This document shows positions 18,182 to 28,221 of a stretch of DNA of 64,000 bases, in pieces. Numbering within the stretch: position 1 is the stretch's first letter; each line of letters begins with the position of its first letter. The notes below the pieces were generated by a model that made no database searches, was not told where the DNA came from, and worked only from the letters and a program-made list of their open reading frames with translations. The translations under genes were made by a program, and so were the position numbers. The stretch is from Agromyces sp. CF514 (GTDB lineage: Bacteria; Actinomycetota; Actinomycetes; Actinomycetales; Microbacteriaceae), in assembly GCF_900113185.1 (NCBI RefSeq), contig NZ_FOZD01000001.1, positions 1 to 64,000 on the forward strand, in the 5' to 3' direction.

Positions 18182-19618
18182 ATGGCCCGTGACGTGCTCT
18201 CCATCGCCCGCGTGCTCGGCGGCGAGCTCGTCGGCGCGGGCCTCGACGCCGCGACGCCGGTCGACTCGGCGATCCGGCTCGAGGAGTTCAGCGTCATCGG
18301 CCACCCGTCGTTCGCGACCCTCGTGGTGGCCGCCGCCGAGCCGCTCGCAGCCGCCCTCGCGGCCGGCGGGCCACGTGCCGAGGCGCTGCGCGGCACCGTG
18401 CTCGTGAGCCATGGAGCGACCCGCGCCCTCAGGCGCGCCGTCGATCTCGCCGGGGTCACGGCGATCGTCGGCACCGACGCAGGAGACGCCGTGCTGCATC
18501 CCCTGCTGGTCGCCCTGCTCGCGACCGACCAGGCCGCAGAGGACCGGCTCGTGACGACCGGCACGAAGGTGCTCACCCAGGTCGCACGGCGCGGCGGCGT
18601 CGGCGCGGTGGTCGCCGAACTCGCCAGGCGCATCGACGGCTGGGCGGTGCTGCTCGATCCGCACGGCCAGGTGATCTCGACCGCGGGCGCCGGCGGGCTG
18701 CACGTGCAGGACGCCGTCGCGGTGGCCTTCAGCAGACCCGTGCGCGTGCGGCATCCGGGCCTCCAGGTGCACCGGGTCGGCTCGGGCGAGGATCTCAGCG
18801 CCTACCTCGTGATCTCGTCGCGCGAGGCGTCGATGAGCCGGGGCCGCGACCTCGCCTCGCAGGCGGCCGCGCTGCTCGACCTCATGCTCCGCACGCACGA
18901 CCGAACGACGACCGAACGGCTCGGGCGTGAGCTGATGATGGGCACGCTCCTCGACGGCGGCCCGTCAGCTGCCGCACTCCTGCGGCGGTGGGGCGTGCAC
19001 GAGGGCTCCCTGACCGGGTTCGCGATCACGGCGCGCTCGAAATCGGTCGACCTCGAACGCCTCGTCACGCGGTGGCTCGACGAGTTCGGCAGCGTGCACC
19101 TCGTCGTCGAGGAGCCCGGCCGCCTGCTCGGATTCCTCCGCGACGACCGCATCGACGACCTGGTCCGACGGGTCGAGGATGTCGCGGCCGACGCGCGCGT
19201 GCCCCTGCGACTGGGAATCGGCTCGCCCGCGGCATCCGACGCCCTCGCACGCACCGCAGCCGAGGCGCGCCAGGCGCTCGACCTCGCCGTCACGGACGGC
19301 CGCACGGTCGCGCACTATCGCGCCCTGCCCACCGTCGCCCTCGTGCTCGATCGGCTCGACGCCGGCGACGGCGCGCGTCTCGCCGAGGTGCTCGACCCGT
19401 TGCGCGAGGCGTCGGGCGAACACGGCGAGCTCACCCGCACCCTGCGCGTCTACCTCGCCGAACACGGCTCGTGGGGGGTCGCCGCCGAGACGCTCGGCGT
19501 GCACCGCCAGACCCTCGCGAACCGCATCCACCGCATCGAGGCGTCGACGGGCCTCTCGATGGGCAGTCCCGACGACCGCACGGCGGCGTGGCTCGCCCTC
19601 CGCGCCCTCGAGCGGTGA
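18182..19618 (+). CDS. PucR family transcriptional regulator
   Basis: A 478-residue regulator with an N-terminal PucR-type domain (ARVLGGELVGAGLD to about 120), a central sensor region, and a C-terminal HTH_30 domain (LRVYLAEHGSWGVAAETLGVHRQTLANRIHRIE, about 430-462). PucR-type proteins activate purine, polyamine or amino-acid catabolic operons. The divergent dehydrogenase/permease operon is the obvious target. I prefer ATG 18182 because a -10 box lies 7 bases upstream; a GTG at 18128 in frame would place that promoter inside the gene. Confidence 0.85.
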   Translation: MARDVLSIARVLGGELVGAGLDAATPVDSAIRLEEFSVIGHPSFATLVVAAAEPLAAALAAGGPRAEALRGTVLVSHGATRALRRAVDLAGVTAIVGTDAGDAVLHPLLVALLATDQAAEDRLVTTGTKVLTQVARRGGVGAVVAELARRIDGWAVLLDPHGQVISTAGAGGLHVQDAVAVAFSRPVRVRHPGLQVHRVGSGEDLSAYLVISSREASMSRGRDLASQAAALLDLMLRTHDRTTTERLGRELMMGTLLDGGPSAAALLRRWGVHEGSLTGFAITARSKSVDLERLVTRWLDEFGSVHLVVEEPGRLLGFLRDDRIDDLVRRVEDVAADARVPLRLGIGSPAASDALARTAAEARQALDLAVTDGRTVAHYRALPTVALVLDRLDAGDGARLAEVLDPLREASGEHGELTRTLRVYLAEHGSWGVAAETLGVHRQTLANRIHRIEASTGLSMGSPDDRTAAWLALRALER

Positions 19619-19640
19619 GGCGGTCGACCCCGACGCGCCG

Positions 19641-20201
19641 CTAGCCGACCGCGGGCGGTGTGACGTCGATCGCGGTGACCGTCGTGCGTGCGAGGCCCGT
19701 GGGCGTCGGGACCTCGTACCGCACGGGCATGCCCGGGTAGGCGAGTGCGAACCAGAACCGGGTGACCTGCACGTCGTCGCCGACGCCGTGCCGCACCTCG
19801 TAGCGCAGGCAGTCGAGTGCGACGGCCTCGCCGCCGAGCACCAGCTCGAGCGTCACGCCGGACCTCGTCGTGTGCTCGGCGGGGAACGCCGCATGCTCCT
19901 GCAGGTCGCGCCACGTCACGCGTCCGCTCGCCACGTCGCCGTCGACGTCGCCGGCCGCGTCGAGCCGCCATTGCTCGAGCGTCGCCCCCTCGGCGTCGCA
20001 GTCGACGAAGCGGTTGACCCGCTCGAAGCGCTCGCCTGAAGGAAGCTCCACGACCAGCCCGATGGTCTTGCCGGCGCCGCTCGCCGCTCGGATCTCGTCT
20101 GCCGTGAACGGCGTGGGCAACAGCCCGGGGCCGAGCACGTGCGGGTCGGGCCCGGCCGCCGCCGAGCCGGCTTCATCGCTCATGGCGCCAGTCTGCGACA
20201 T
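19641..20201 (-). CDS. conserved hypothetical protein
   Basis: A 186-residue soluble protein with no signal peptide or membrane segment. Readable features are HVLGPGLLPTPFTADEIRAA near the start, GERFERVNRFVDCD, and a strand-rich C-terminal half ending RYEVPTPTGLARTTVTAIDV; a lipocalin- or YceI-like all-beta structure is possible. I do not recognise the family. Two starts are possible (ATG 20201 and ATG 20183), neither with a clear ribosome site. It converges on the pucR-like gene with a 22-base gap. Confidence 0.6.
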   Translation of the reverse strand: MSQTGAMSDEAGSAAAGPDPHVLGPGLLPTPFTADEIRAASGAGKTIGLVVELPSGERFERVNRFVDCDAEGATLEQWRLDAAGDVDGDVASGRVTWRDLQEHAAFPAEHTTRSGVTLELVLGGEAVALDCLRYEVRHGVGDDVQVTRFWFALAYPGMPVRYEVPTPTGLARTTVTAIDVTPPAVG

Positions 20202-20374
20202 CCGTCGTCATCGCGGAAGCCTCGAACGCCCGGGCGCCCTACCGCATGGGCCTCCCCGGTGGAACCCGTTCCGCACTCTCATGGCGAATTCAATGCGTTC
20301 TCATACGAAGTTCCGTCATGCTCGAGATCCGAGCACGACGACCATGCCACACGACGAACCCCCGGGGGCCCGCC

Positions 20375-21079
20375 ATGCAGAAGCGCACGAAGATCATCAC
20401 CGCCTCGATCGTCACGGGAGTGCTCCTGCTCGGCGCGACCGCCGCCATCGCGGGCCCGATCGTCTACCGCGACCTCATCGTCGGCCCGGCCGCCGAGGCG
20501 CCGACCGTCACCGTGACGCCGAATCCGAGCGCCGACCCGGGCGACACCGGGGCATCCGACCTCACCGGCTCGTGGACCGTCGCCGACGGCTCGTTCGCGG
20601 GCTACCGCGTCGACGAGGTGCTGAACGGCACGGATGTCACGGTCGTCGGCCGCACCGAGCAGGTCACCGGCACGCTCGCCGTCGACGGCACGACCCTCGA
20701 CTCGGCCGAGATCACGGTCGACGTCGCCTCGATCGCGACCGACAGCTCGAACCGCGACGACTACTTCCGGCAGAACGCGATGGACGTCGCCGCGAACCCG
20801 ACGGCGACGTTCGTGCTCACCGACGCGGTCGTGAGCGACGGCACGCCGACCGTGGGCGCCGTGCAGACGATCCAGGCGACCGGAGAGCTCACGCTCGCCG
20901 GCGTCACCCGGACGGTGACCGTCGAACTCGAGGCCGTGCTGAACGGCGAGACCGGGCAGGTCGCCGGCAGCATTCCGATCACGTTCGCCGACTACGGCGT
21001 CGAGGCGCCGAACCTCGGGTTCGTCTCGGTCGAGCCCGACGGGTACGTCGAGTTCTCGCTCGAGATCGCGCGGGCCTGA
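20375..21079 (+). CDS. membrane-anchored YceI-like protein
   Basis: A 234-residue protein. An N-terminal hydrophobic segment (about 9-30) anchors or exports it; the rest matches the YceI lipocalin-like fold (SWTVADGSFAGYRVDEVL, TVDVASIATDSSNRDDYFRQN, GELTLAGVTRTVTVELE, YGVEAPNLGFVSVEPDGYVEFSLE). YceI proteins carry polyisoprenoids or other amphiphiles outside the membrane. ATG 20375 is chosen; upstream residues in the frame are not protein-like. Confidence 0.85.
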   Translation: MQKRTKIITASIVTGVLLLGATAAIAGPIVYRDLIVGPAAEAPTVTVTPNPSADPGDTGASDLTGSWTVADGSFAGYRVDEVLNGTDVTVVGRTEQVTGTLAVDGTTLDSAEITVDVASIATDSSNRDDYFRQNAMDVAANPTATFVLTDAVVSDGTPTVGAVQTIQATGELTLAGVTRTVTVELEAVLNGETGQVAGSIPITFADYGVEAPNLGFVSVEPDGYVEFSLEIARA

Positions 21080-21176
21080 GCCGGCGCCGAAGCGCTCCGC
21101 CCGCCCCTTCGTGACGATCGGACCCCCCACCGGTTAGCGTGGAGTCGACTGGGGAAGTCGATTCGGGGGGATCTTC

Positions 21177-24100
21177 ATGCAGCGACGACGGGCGACGGCA
21201 CGCACCAGGCATCGACTGGGGCAGGTGCTCGCCAGCCTCGGCCTGGTCGCCCTCGTGGCCGCCGGCGCCGTGGCCGTGCCGCAGACCGCGCACGCCGCCG
21301 GGACGGCGACCCTCTCGCTGTTCAAGCGGGTCGAGAACCTCGATACGGGTGCGAGCTTCGGCGATCGCGGCGCCTGGGACGTGCAGGCCGTGAACGTCGA
21401 CACCGGGGAGGTGATCCGCGGGCAGGGGCTCAACGGCGTGCAGAGCGTCGTCGTGCCGGCGGGCTCGTACGTCATCTCCGAGATCGAGACCGCCGCCAGC
21501 CCGCCCGGCTACCGCTTCGAGCAGTGGGAGTGCGGCGGACAGGTCACCACCGAGCCCACACGCACCATCACGCTCGCCGAGGGCGCGTCGCTCACCTGCA
21601 CCGTCGAGAACGTGGCGATCAAGCCGAACCTCACGCTCGAGAAGATCGTCGACGGCGGCGGTGCAGATCCGGCGCTCTGGACGCTCACCGCGCAGGGCCC
21701 GAGCAGCATCTCGGGGCCGACCGGCGTCACGGGCGACGTGCGGATCGGGCGGTACACGCTCTCGGAATCGGGCGGCCCGACCGGCTACACGGCCGGACCG
21801 TGGTCGTGCGTCGACGAGACGACCGGCGAGGGCGTGCCCGTCGACGGCAACGGCTCGCTCCAGGTCGACCTCGGGCGGAGCATCCGCTGCACGATCACGA
21901 ACACCGGGTCCCTGCCGCAGCTGACGCTCGTCAAGGAGGTCGACGGGCCGGCGGGGCGCCCCCTCGACCCGGCGACCGACTGGACGCTGAGCGCCACGGG
22001 CCCTTCGACGATCTCGGGCGCGACAGGATCGACCGCGGTGTCGCACGCGAGCGTGGACGCGGGCGACTACGTGCTCGACGAGACGGGTCCGAGCGGCTAC
22101 TCGGCGGGTGCGTGGTCGTGCGTCGACGAGACGACCGGGCAGGCGGTGCCGGCGCCCGGTGGAGCCGTCACGATCACCGACACGTCCGACCTCGAGTGCA
22201 CGATCGTGAACACCTTCGACGGCGCGTGGCTCACGCTCGTGAAGACGGTCGACGGAGACCAGCCCCCCGAGGACTGGCAACTCGTCGCGACGGGCGCCGA
22301 CGAGCAACTGAGCGGTCCGGCCGGCTCGGCCGAGGTCACCGACGCGGTCGTCGCCGCCGGGAGCTTCGACCTCGCCGAGTCGGGCCCGACGACCGGCTAC
22401 CGCACTGACGGATGGCAGTGCTCGAACGCCGACGGATTCGTCACGAGCGTGACGCTCGCCCCGGGCGACGACGTGACGTGCACGATCCTGAACGTCGCCG
22501 TCGCCTCGAAGCTCACCCTCGCGAAGGAGGTCGTCAACCGCGGCGGCGGAACCCTCGGGGCTGGGGATTGGACGCTCACGGCCGCGAGCGCGAGCGAGAC
22601 CGTCTCGGGGCCGGCTGGCAGCGCCGACGTGCGCTTCGCCACCGTCGGGAGCGGCACCTACGACCTGAGCGAGTCCAGCACCGCACCCGAAGCCGGCCTC
22701 TACACGGCGAGCGCGTGGGTGTGCGTCGACGACGCGACCGGCGAGCCGTACGCCGACTCGACCGGAGAGACGGTCACCTTCACGGATGCCGAGTCCTCCG
22801 TCACCTGCACGATCACGAACACGTGGACGCAGTCGGAGCTCACGCTCGTCAAGCGGGTCGTCGCGCCCGTCGGGACGCCGCCGCCCGCGACCTCGTGGCA
22901 GCTCACCGGCACCTCGGGCGGCACGAGCATCACGGGCGCGAGCGGAGACGCCGAGATCACGGACGCCCCGGTTCCGGCCGACTCCACGTGGGACCTCTCC
23001 GAGGCGGGGCCCGACGGCTTCACGTCACTCGGGTGGACGTGCCTCGGCGTCTCCATGGACGACGCCGACTCCGTGACGATCCCCGGCGGGCGCTCCATCC
23101 GCTGCGAGGTGACGAACGTCGGCATCATGCCGTCGATCACCCTCGTGAAGGACCTCGTCGACGGTGCGGGCGGCACAGCGACCGTCGACGACTTCACGCT
23201 CAAGACCCGCGGCCCCGGCAACGCCGCGTTCGCCGGTGTCTCGGGAAGCGAGGACGTGACCGACCGCCTGACCCCGAACGGCGAGTACGTCTTCAGCGAG
23301 GACGGTCCGGCGGGCTACGACGTGACGTGGTCGTGCACCGGCGCGGACTTCGACGAATCGACCGAGACGGCCACGCTCGACTACGGCGACGAGGCCGTGT
23401 GCACGGCCACGAACACGCCGATCCCGCCGACGCTCACGCTCGAGAAGTCGGTGGCCGGCGGCAGCGCCGACCCGTCGGACTGGACCCTCATCGCGACCGG
23501 CCCCACGACGATCACCGGCAACGGCGCCGTCGGCCCCGAGACGGTCGACGCCGGTGTCTACGAGCTCACGGAATCGAGTACCGCGACCGGCAGCCCCGAC
23601 TACGTGCCGGACTTCTGGGTCTGCTCGGGCGAGAACTACGACTCCTCCTGGCTCGTGCAGACCGGCGAGGGTGCTGCGGAGCTGACCCTGCCGCTCGCCG
23701 CCGACGTCACCTGCACGCTCGTGAACGCGTACACCCCGCCGACCCTCACGCTCGTCAAGGCCGTCGACGACGGGCCCGACGGTCCCGGAGGGACCCCCGG
23801 CGACTGGGTGCTCACCGCGACCGGCTCCGGGACCGCGAACGGCACGGTCGTGACGGGCCCCGGCGGCGGCCCCGACATCGTGTCGCAGGTCGTGACGACC
23901 GGAGACTACGCGCTCTCCGAGGCTCCGAACCCCGCATCGCCGCCGCCGTCGCCCGACTACGGCGCGAGCGCCTGGTCGTGCACCGGCGCGGGCTTCGAGC
24001 CCGCGGACCTCGTCGGCGCGACCCTGACCCTCGCCGCAGGCGACGACGTGGCGTGCACGATCACGAACGTCTTCGACCCGCCCCGCCTGACGCTCGTCAA

Positions 24101-24575
24101 GGAGGTCGTCGGCGGTGCACTGATGACCGCCGACTGGACGCTCAGCTGGACCGAGGTCGACGACCCGACGCGCACGGGCTCGGGCGCGACGGGCGACGCG
24201 GCCATCACGGACGCCCCGGTGCAGGACGGCACGTTCCGGCTCGCCGAGGCCTCGACCGTCGACCTCGCCGCGTCGTACACCGCCTCGGCCTGGCGTTGCA
24301 CGGGCGGCGAGTTCGCCGCACCCGACACGATCACGCTCGTCGCGGCGGACGTCTCGGTGACGTGCACGATCACGAACACGTTCTCGGGCGGACCCGGGTC
24401 GACGCCGCCGCCCTCGGAATCGCCCGCGCCTCCCGCCGGAGGAGGCACGACGGCCGGCGGCATGGCCTCCACCGGTACGGACGCCGCTGGCTGGCTCGCC
24501 GCAGCGGGAGCACTGCTGCTCGCGGGGGCGGCCGCGCTCATCTCGACCTCGCGAACCCGTCGCACGGTACGCTGA
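21177..24575 (+). CDS. cell-wall anchored protein of ten SpaA/prealbumin-like repeats
   Basis: An 1132-residue surface protein. An N-terminal signal peptide ends near TAHAAG (about 41). Ten tandem domains of about 95-110 residues follow; each opens with a variant of [10 protein letters not shown], then DWTLTATGP, an AG-Y-LSESGP segment, W-C, and closes with CTITNT. One pair of cysteines recurs per repeat. The C terminus has a Pro/Gly-rich spacer, MASTG (an LAXTG-like sortase motif), a hydrophobic helix and RTRRTVR. The repeats resemble SpaA/Cna-B stalk domains. It probably forms a long stalk on the cell surface. Preceded by GGGGGGATC. Confidence 0.85.
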   Translation: MQRRRATARTRHRLGQVLASLGLVALVAAGAVAVPQTAHAAGTATLSLFKRVENLDTGASFGDRGAWDVQAVNVDTGEVIRGQGLNGVQSVVVPAGSYVISEIETAASPPGYRFEQWECGGQVTTEPTRTITLAEGASLTCTVENVAIKPNLTLEKIVDGGGADPALWTLTAQGPSSISGPTGVTGDVRIGRYTLSESGGPTGYTAGPWSCVDETTGEGVPVDGNGSLQVDLGRSIRCTITNTGSLPQLTLVKEVDGPAGRPLDPATDWTLSATGPSTISGATGSTAVSHASVDAGDYVLDETGPSGYSAGAWSCVDETTGQAVPAPGGAVTITDTSDLECTIVNTFDGAWLTLVKTVDGDQPPEDWQLVATGADEQLSGPAGSAEVTDAVVAAGSFDLAESGPTTGYRTDGWQCSNADGFVTSVTLAPGDDVTCTILNVAVASKLTLAKEVVNRGGGTLGAGDWTLTAASASETVSGPAGSADVRFATVGSGTYDLSESSTAPEAGLYTASAWVCVDDATGEPYADSTGETVTFTDAESSVTCTITNTWTQSELTLVKRVVAPVGTPPPATSWQLTGTSGGTSITGASGDAEITDAPVPADSTWDLSEAGPDGFTSLGWTCLGVSMDDADSVTIPGGRSIRCEVTNVGIMPSITLVKDLVDGAGGTATVDDFTLKTRGPGNAAFAGVSGSEDVTDRLTPNGEYVFSEDGPAGYDVTWSCTGADFDESTETATLDYGDEAVCTATNTPIPPTLTLEKSVAGGSADPSDWTLIATGPTTITGNGAVGPETVDAGVYELTESSTATGSPDYVPDFWVCSGENYDSSWLVQTGEGAAELTLPLAADVTCTLVNAYTPPTLTLVKAVDDGPDGPGGTPGDWVLTATGSGTANGTVVTGPGGGPDIVSQVVTTGDYALSEAPNPASPPPSPDYGASAWSCTGAGFEPADLVGATLTLAAGDDVACTITNVFDPPRLTLVKEVVGGALMTADWTLSWTEVDDPTRTGSGATGDAAITDAPVQDGTFRLAEASTVDLAASYTASAWRCTGGEFAAPDTITLVAADVSVTCTITNTFSGGPGSTPPPSESPAPPAGGGTTAGGMASTGTDAAGWLAAAGALLLAGAAALISTSRTRRTVR

Positions 24576-24613
24576 CCACTCGCCGCCGCCGCGGCACGAC
24601 CGAAGGAGCATCC

Positions 24614-25054
24614 ATGCCACTCGAAGGCGAATACGCGCCGAGCACCTCGGGTTGGGCCCGCAAGCAGGCCGAGGCCTACGAGGCCAGCGACGGCGCCGAC
24701 GCGAACACGCTGCGCGGCAAGCCCGTGATCGTGCTCACGACGGTCGGCGCGAAGAGCGGCCTCCTGCGCAAGACGGCGCTCATGCGGGTCGAGCACGAGG
24801 GCGAGTACGCCGTGGTGGCCTCGCTCGGCGGCGCTGCGAAGCATCCCGTCTGGTACTGGAACCTGCTCGCGCACCCGCACGTCGAACTGCAGGACGGCGC
24901 CGAGAAGCACGACTACACCGCGCGCGAGCTCGAGGGCGATGAACGCGAGATCTGGTGGGCCCGTGCGGTCGCGGCGTGGCCCGACTACGCGAAGTACCAG
25001 ACGAAGACCGAGCGGACGATCCCGGTGTTCGCGCTCACCCGCATCGTGCTCTGA
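24614..25054 (+). CDS. nitroreductase/deazaflavin-dependent oxidoreductase (DDN family)
   Basis: A 146-residue F420-binding split-barrel protein. Family marks are [58 protein letters not shown]. Members use F420H2 to reduce quinones, nitroaromatics or other electrophiles. AAGGAG at 24603-24608 precedes the ATG. It converges with the type III PKS operon with only 3 bases between stops, and its quinone-reducing relatives make a functional link conceivable. Confidence 0.88.
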   Translation: MPLEGEYAPSTSGWARKQAEAYEASDGADANTLRGKPVIVLTTVGAKSGLLRKTALMRVEHEGEYAVVASLGGAAKHPVWYWNLLAHPHVELQDGAEKHDYTARELEGDEREIWWARAVAAWPDYAKYQTKTERTIPVFALTRIVL

Positions 25055-25057
25055 CCG

Positions 25058-26227
25058 TCACAGCCAGCGCATCGTGAACGCCCTGGCGAGCACGGCCCGC
25101 ATCGGCGGGACTGCGAGCGCCCGCACGGCCGCGTTGCGCACGCGCAGCCTCGCGCCCGCGGCGGGCGCGCCCATGCGCATGTTGAACGCCGCCTGCCGGA
25201 TCGCCCGCGCCGCCGACGCGCGGCGCGAGCGGTCGTAGCGCTCGAAGGCGTCGTACGGTGCGCCCGTGTCGAGCGCGTGGGCGAGCTGCCGGTCGAGGGC
25301 GATCGCATCGAGCCAACCGAGGTTCATGCCCTGCCCGCCGATGGGGCTGATCTCGTGCGCGGCGTCGCCGACGAGCACGACGCGCCCCTCGTGCAACCGC
25401 TCGGCGAGGTGCTGGCGCGCCTCGAACCAGCTCGGCCCGCTCGCCACCCCGTCCTGCGCGTCGAATCGGGCGCCGCCGACGCGCGATTCCACGATCGTGG
25501 CGAGCTGCTCGGCCCCCAGCCCCTGCGGCGGTCTGCGCACCCAGGCCACCCATCGCCGCCTCCCGCCCGGCATCGGGAACGATTCCACGACCCCGGCCGG
25601 CTCGAAGTTCAGCAGCGCCGTCGCCGGTTCGCCCGTGTCGTCGCGCGTGTCGCCCATCACGTAGTGGGCCCGGCCCGGCCTGGCCGTCCACCCGATGCCG
25701 ACCAGGTTCCGGATGCCGCTGCGCACGCCGTCGGCCCCGACCACGTAGCGGGCGAGCACCGTCGCGTCGTGCGGCACCGAGCCGCTGTCCTGCTGAGCCT
25801 CGACGTCGACCTCGACGTGCGTGCCCCGGTCGCGCAGGGCCCGAACCGCGACCCCGGCGCGGAGCGCGCCGGGCGCGAGCTCCTCGAGCCGGCGCTGCAG
25901 CATCGCCTCGGTCTCGAGCTGCGGCAGCGACCACACCGAGCCCGCACGCGAGAACGACATGGCGCCGAGCACCCGGCCCTCGCACAGGACCCGCCCGTCG
26001 CGGATCTCGACCGCGGCCGCGCGCACCTCGTCGTCGAGCCCGACCCGCGCGAGCGCCCGCAGGCCGGGAGGGTGGATCCCGATGGCCCGGGACCCGCCCG
26101 ACCGCTGCGTGCGTCGCTCGAGCACCACGACGTCGCAGCCGCGCCTGGCGAGGAGGCAGGCCAGCAGCAGCCCGACCGGCCCGCCGCCGACGACGGCGAC
26201 CTCGTGCATGACGGCCGGCTCAGGCAT
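25058..26227 (-). CDS. FAD-dependent aromatic hydroxylase of the PKS operon
   Basis: A 389-residue class A flavoprotein monooxygenase. FAD binding is at EVAVVGGGPVGLLLACLLARRG (GxGxxG, about 8-28), with VVGADGVRSGIR near 160 and VLVGDAAHEISPIGGQGMNLGWLDA near 280. Such enzymes hydroxylate phenolic rings with NAD(P)H and O2. As third gene after a type III PKS and a methyltransferase it most likely hydroxylates the alkylresorcinol product, as SrsC does in Streptomyces griseus (inference). ATG 26227 overlaps the methyltransferase stop by 8 bases. Confidence 0.88.
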   Translation of the reverse strand: MPEPAVMHEVAVVGGGPVGLLLACLLARRGCDVVVLERRTQRSGGSRAIGIHPPGLRALARVGLDDEVRAAAVEIRDGRVLCEGRVLGAMSFSRAGSVWSLPQLETEAMLQRRLEELAPGALRAGVAVRALRDRGTHVEVDVEAQQDSGSVPHDATVLARYVVGADGVRSGIRNLVGIGWTARPGRAHYVMGDTRDDTGEPATALLNFEPAGVVESFPMPGGRRRWVAWVRRPPQGLGAEQLATIVESRVGGARFDAQDGVASGPSWFEARQHLAERLHEGRVVLVGDAAHEISPIGGQGMNLGWLDAIALDRQLAHALDTGAPYDAFERYDRSRRASAARAIRQAAFNMRMGAPAAGARLRVRNAAVRALAVPPMRAVLARAFTMRWL

Positions 26228-26948
26228 CCGCTCGCCTGACGACCTCGAGGCGTGAGGGGATCGCGCGTCGCACCGCCCACCCGTCGGGCAGCACGCGTGC
26301 GAGCTCGGCCGCGGTGTGGCTGCGCCGGATCGACGTGAGCCCGTCGGGTCGGATGTAGGAGCCGGCGAGCAGGTTCCCGGCGAACGGCAGCGTTCCGAGC
26401 CAGAACCCCGCATAACCGAGCCGCGAGCGTTCGATGTCGCCGTGCACCGCGAGGCCGCCCGGAGCGAGCAGCGCCTCGGTGTCGCGCAGCAGCGCGCCCA
26501 GCTCGTGGCCGTCGAGGTGGTGCAACACGTGGTTCGAGAGCACGACCTCGAACCGTTCGCCGGCCGCGACGAGGTCGCCGCTCATGGCACGGCGCAGCTC
26601 GAGCCCGGGGGTCGGCGGGCGGGCGCTCGCCCACTCCATCGCGCGCATGTCGGGATCGATCGCGGTGATCTCGAGCCGAAGCCCGTCGCGCGTCGCCCAG
26701 CGCAGCAGCCGACGCGGCAGGTCGGCGCTGCCGGACCCGATGTCGAGCACGCGCGTGCGGTGCACCGGCGACAGGCGCGGACGCAGCCATCGGCGGTACA
26801 CCGCCCGCTCGCCCGAGACCACGGCGTTCACCAGTCGGAACCGCTCATACGTCTTGGCGAGCATCGCCGGGTCGGCGTCGGCCGCGTCCATGAGCTCGGT
26901 CACGCGATCGTCGCGCTGCGAGAGCCCGACGGACCGCGATCGGCTCAC
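26220..26948 (-). CDS. class I SAM-dependent methyltransferase of the PKS operon
   Basis: A 242-residue methyltransferase. Motif I is VLDIGSGSADLPRRLL (about 68-83), the acidic motif AIDPDM follows near 96, and the post-motif segment LSNHVLHHLDGHEL lies near 138. No membrane helix is present, unlike the ICMT-like SrsB enzyme of Streptomyces. It probably O-methylates the polyketide phenol. The GTG start lies 4 bases after the PKS stop, indicating translational coupling. Confidence 0.85.
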   Translation of the reverse strand: MSRSRSVGLSQRDDRVTELMDAADADPAMLAKTYERFRLVNAVVSGERAVYRRWLRPRLSPVHRTRVLDIGSGSADLPRRLLRWATRDGLRLEITAIDPDMRAMEWASARPPTPGLELRRAMSGDLVAAGERFEVVLSNHVLHHLDGHELGALLRDTEALLAPGGLAVHGDIERSRLGYAGFWLGTLPFAGNLLAGSYIRPDGLTSIRRSHTAAELARVLPDGWAVRRAIPSRLEVVRRADA

Positions 26949-26952
26949 ACGA

Positions 26953-28092
26953 TCACCCGCGGACCGTCAGGAGCGCCGACTCGACCGTGAGACCGGGGCC
27001 GAAGGCCATGGCCGCGACCCGGTCGCCGGCGGCGGCATCCGACTCGAGGATGTTCGCGAGCACGAAGAGCACGGTCGCGCTCGACATGTTGCCGTAGTCG
27101 CGCAGCGTCTCGCGGGCCGGCACGAGCTGCTCCTCGGTGAGCGCGAGCCGCGCCTCCACCTTGTCGAGGATGCTGCGCCCGCCGGGGTGGATCGCCCAGT
27201 GCTCGATCGCCTCGCTCGACGTGTCGTTCGCGAGCGCCTCGGCGAGCGCCGCGTCGGGTGCGAACAGCGGTTCGAGCGCCCCGGTGATGTGCGCGTCGAT
27301 GATCGCCGGCACGGCGTTGGAGAGCACCATCTCGAAGCCGTGGTCGCCGATCTTCCACGCCATGTCGCCCTCGCCGACGGGCGTGATGCGCGTGGCGAAC
27401 CGGTCGAGCTCGAAGGCGCGCTCGCCCGGCTCGGGGTCGCGGGTGCTGACGATGCCCGAGCCCGCGCCGTCGGAGAAGAGCGACGACGCGACGATGGTGT
27501 CGGGGTCGTTCGACGAGCGCAGGTGCAGCGTGCAGAGCTCGACGCTGATCACGAGCACGACCGCCGCGGCATCCGCCTCGCAGAGCTGCCGGGCGAGACG
27601 GAGGGCGGGGATCGAGGCGTAGCACCCCATGAATCCGAGGTGGTAGCGCTCGACGCCCGCGTTCAGGCCGAGGTCGCGGGCGACCATGAAGTCGGGGCCC
27701 GGCGCGTAGAAGCCCGTGCACGACACCGTGATGACATGCGTGACATCGGATGCCTCGACGCCTGGCGTCGCCTCGATCGCGGCCCGACCGGCCTCGACGT
27801 AGAGCCGGGTCGCCTCGCGCGCGTAGATCTCGTTGCGCGCCTTGGTGCCCGGAAGCAGCAGCTCGCCGGTCTTCTGGTCGAAGAACACCGGCGCCTCGTC
27901 GCGCGGCTCGAGCGTGAGCTCCTCGAGCACGGAGTGCCGACGCTCGATGCCCGAGACGTTGAACGACGTCGTCACGATGCGCTGCGCGAGCCGGTTCAGC
28001 CCCGGCTGGGCGGCGAACACGTCCCGCACGGCGTCCTGCACGAGCACGGTGGCCGGAACCACCGTCGAGATCCCCCTGAGCGAGATGGCCAT
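26953..28092 (-). CDS. type III polyketide synthase
   Basis: A 379-residue ketosynthase of the chalcone synthase superfamily. The catalytic triad is complete: Cys157 in GFMGCYAS, His302 in AIHPGGRSIL, Asn335 in YGNMSSAT. Bacterial members of this length with the GCYA pocket usually extend a fatty acyl starter with malonyl-CoA to alkylresorcinols or alkylpyrones. AAGGTGG lies just before ATG 28092. First gene of a three-gene operon (PKS, methyltransferase, FAD hydroxylase). Confidence 0.92.
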   Translation of the reverse strand: MAISLRGISTVVPATVLVQDAVRDVFAAQPGLNRLAQRIVTTSFNVSGIERRHSVLEELTLEPRDEAPVFFDQKTGELLLPGTKARNEIYAREATRLYVEAGRAAIEATPGVEASDVTHVITVSCTGFYAPGPDFMVARDLGLNAGVERYHLGFMGCYASIPALRLARQLCEADAAAVVLVISVELCTLHLRSSNDPDTIVASSLFSDGAGSGIVSTRDPEPGERAFELDRFATRITPVGEGDMAWKIGDHGFEMVLSNAVPAIIDAHITGALEPLFAPDAALAEALANDTSSEAIEHWAIHPGGRSILDKVEARLALTEEQLVPARETLRDYGNMSSATVLFVLANILESDAAAGDRVAAMAFGPGLTVESALLTVRG

Positions 28093-28160
28093 GCCCCACC
28101 TTAGGCACGGGAGCGGATGTCGCGACAGGGGTTGCCCCGCCTGTTCATCCCGCGCACGAC

Positions 28161-28193
28161 GAAGCGCCGGCGACCCGAGGTCGCCGGCGCTTC
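28161..28193 (-). terminator. strong hairpin terminator
   Basis: GAAGCGCCGGCGACC and GGTCGCCGGCGCTTC form a perfect 15-bp stem with a 3-base loop, just past the stop of the SHOCT gene and upstream of the PKS gene, insulating the two minus-strand operons. Confidence 0.75.
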
Positions 28194-28221
28194 GCGGGTG
28201 CGTGTCGCGCGGTTCGCGGAC

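Noticed and set aside
21300-24370. Regularly spaced repeats that might be read as a CRISPR array
   Set aside because: They are about 300-base diverged coding repeats in one open frame, not short identical repeats with unique spacers.
22412-24590. Long plus-strand frame inside the repeat protein gene
   Set aside because: Arg/His/Gly-rich shadow in another frame; only its in-frame end from 24614 is a real gene.
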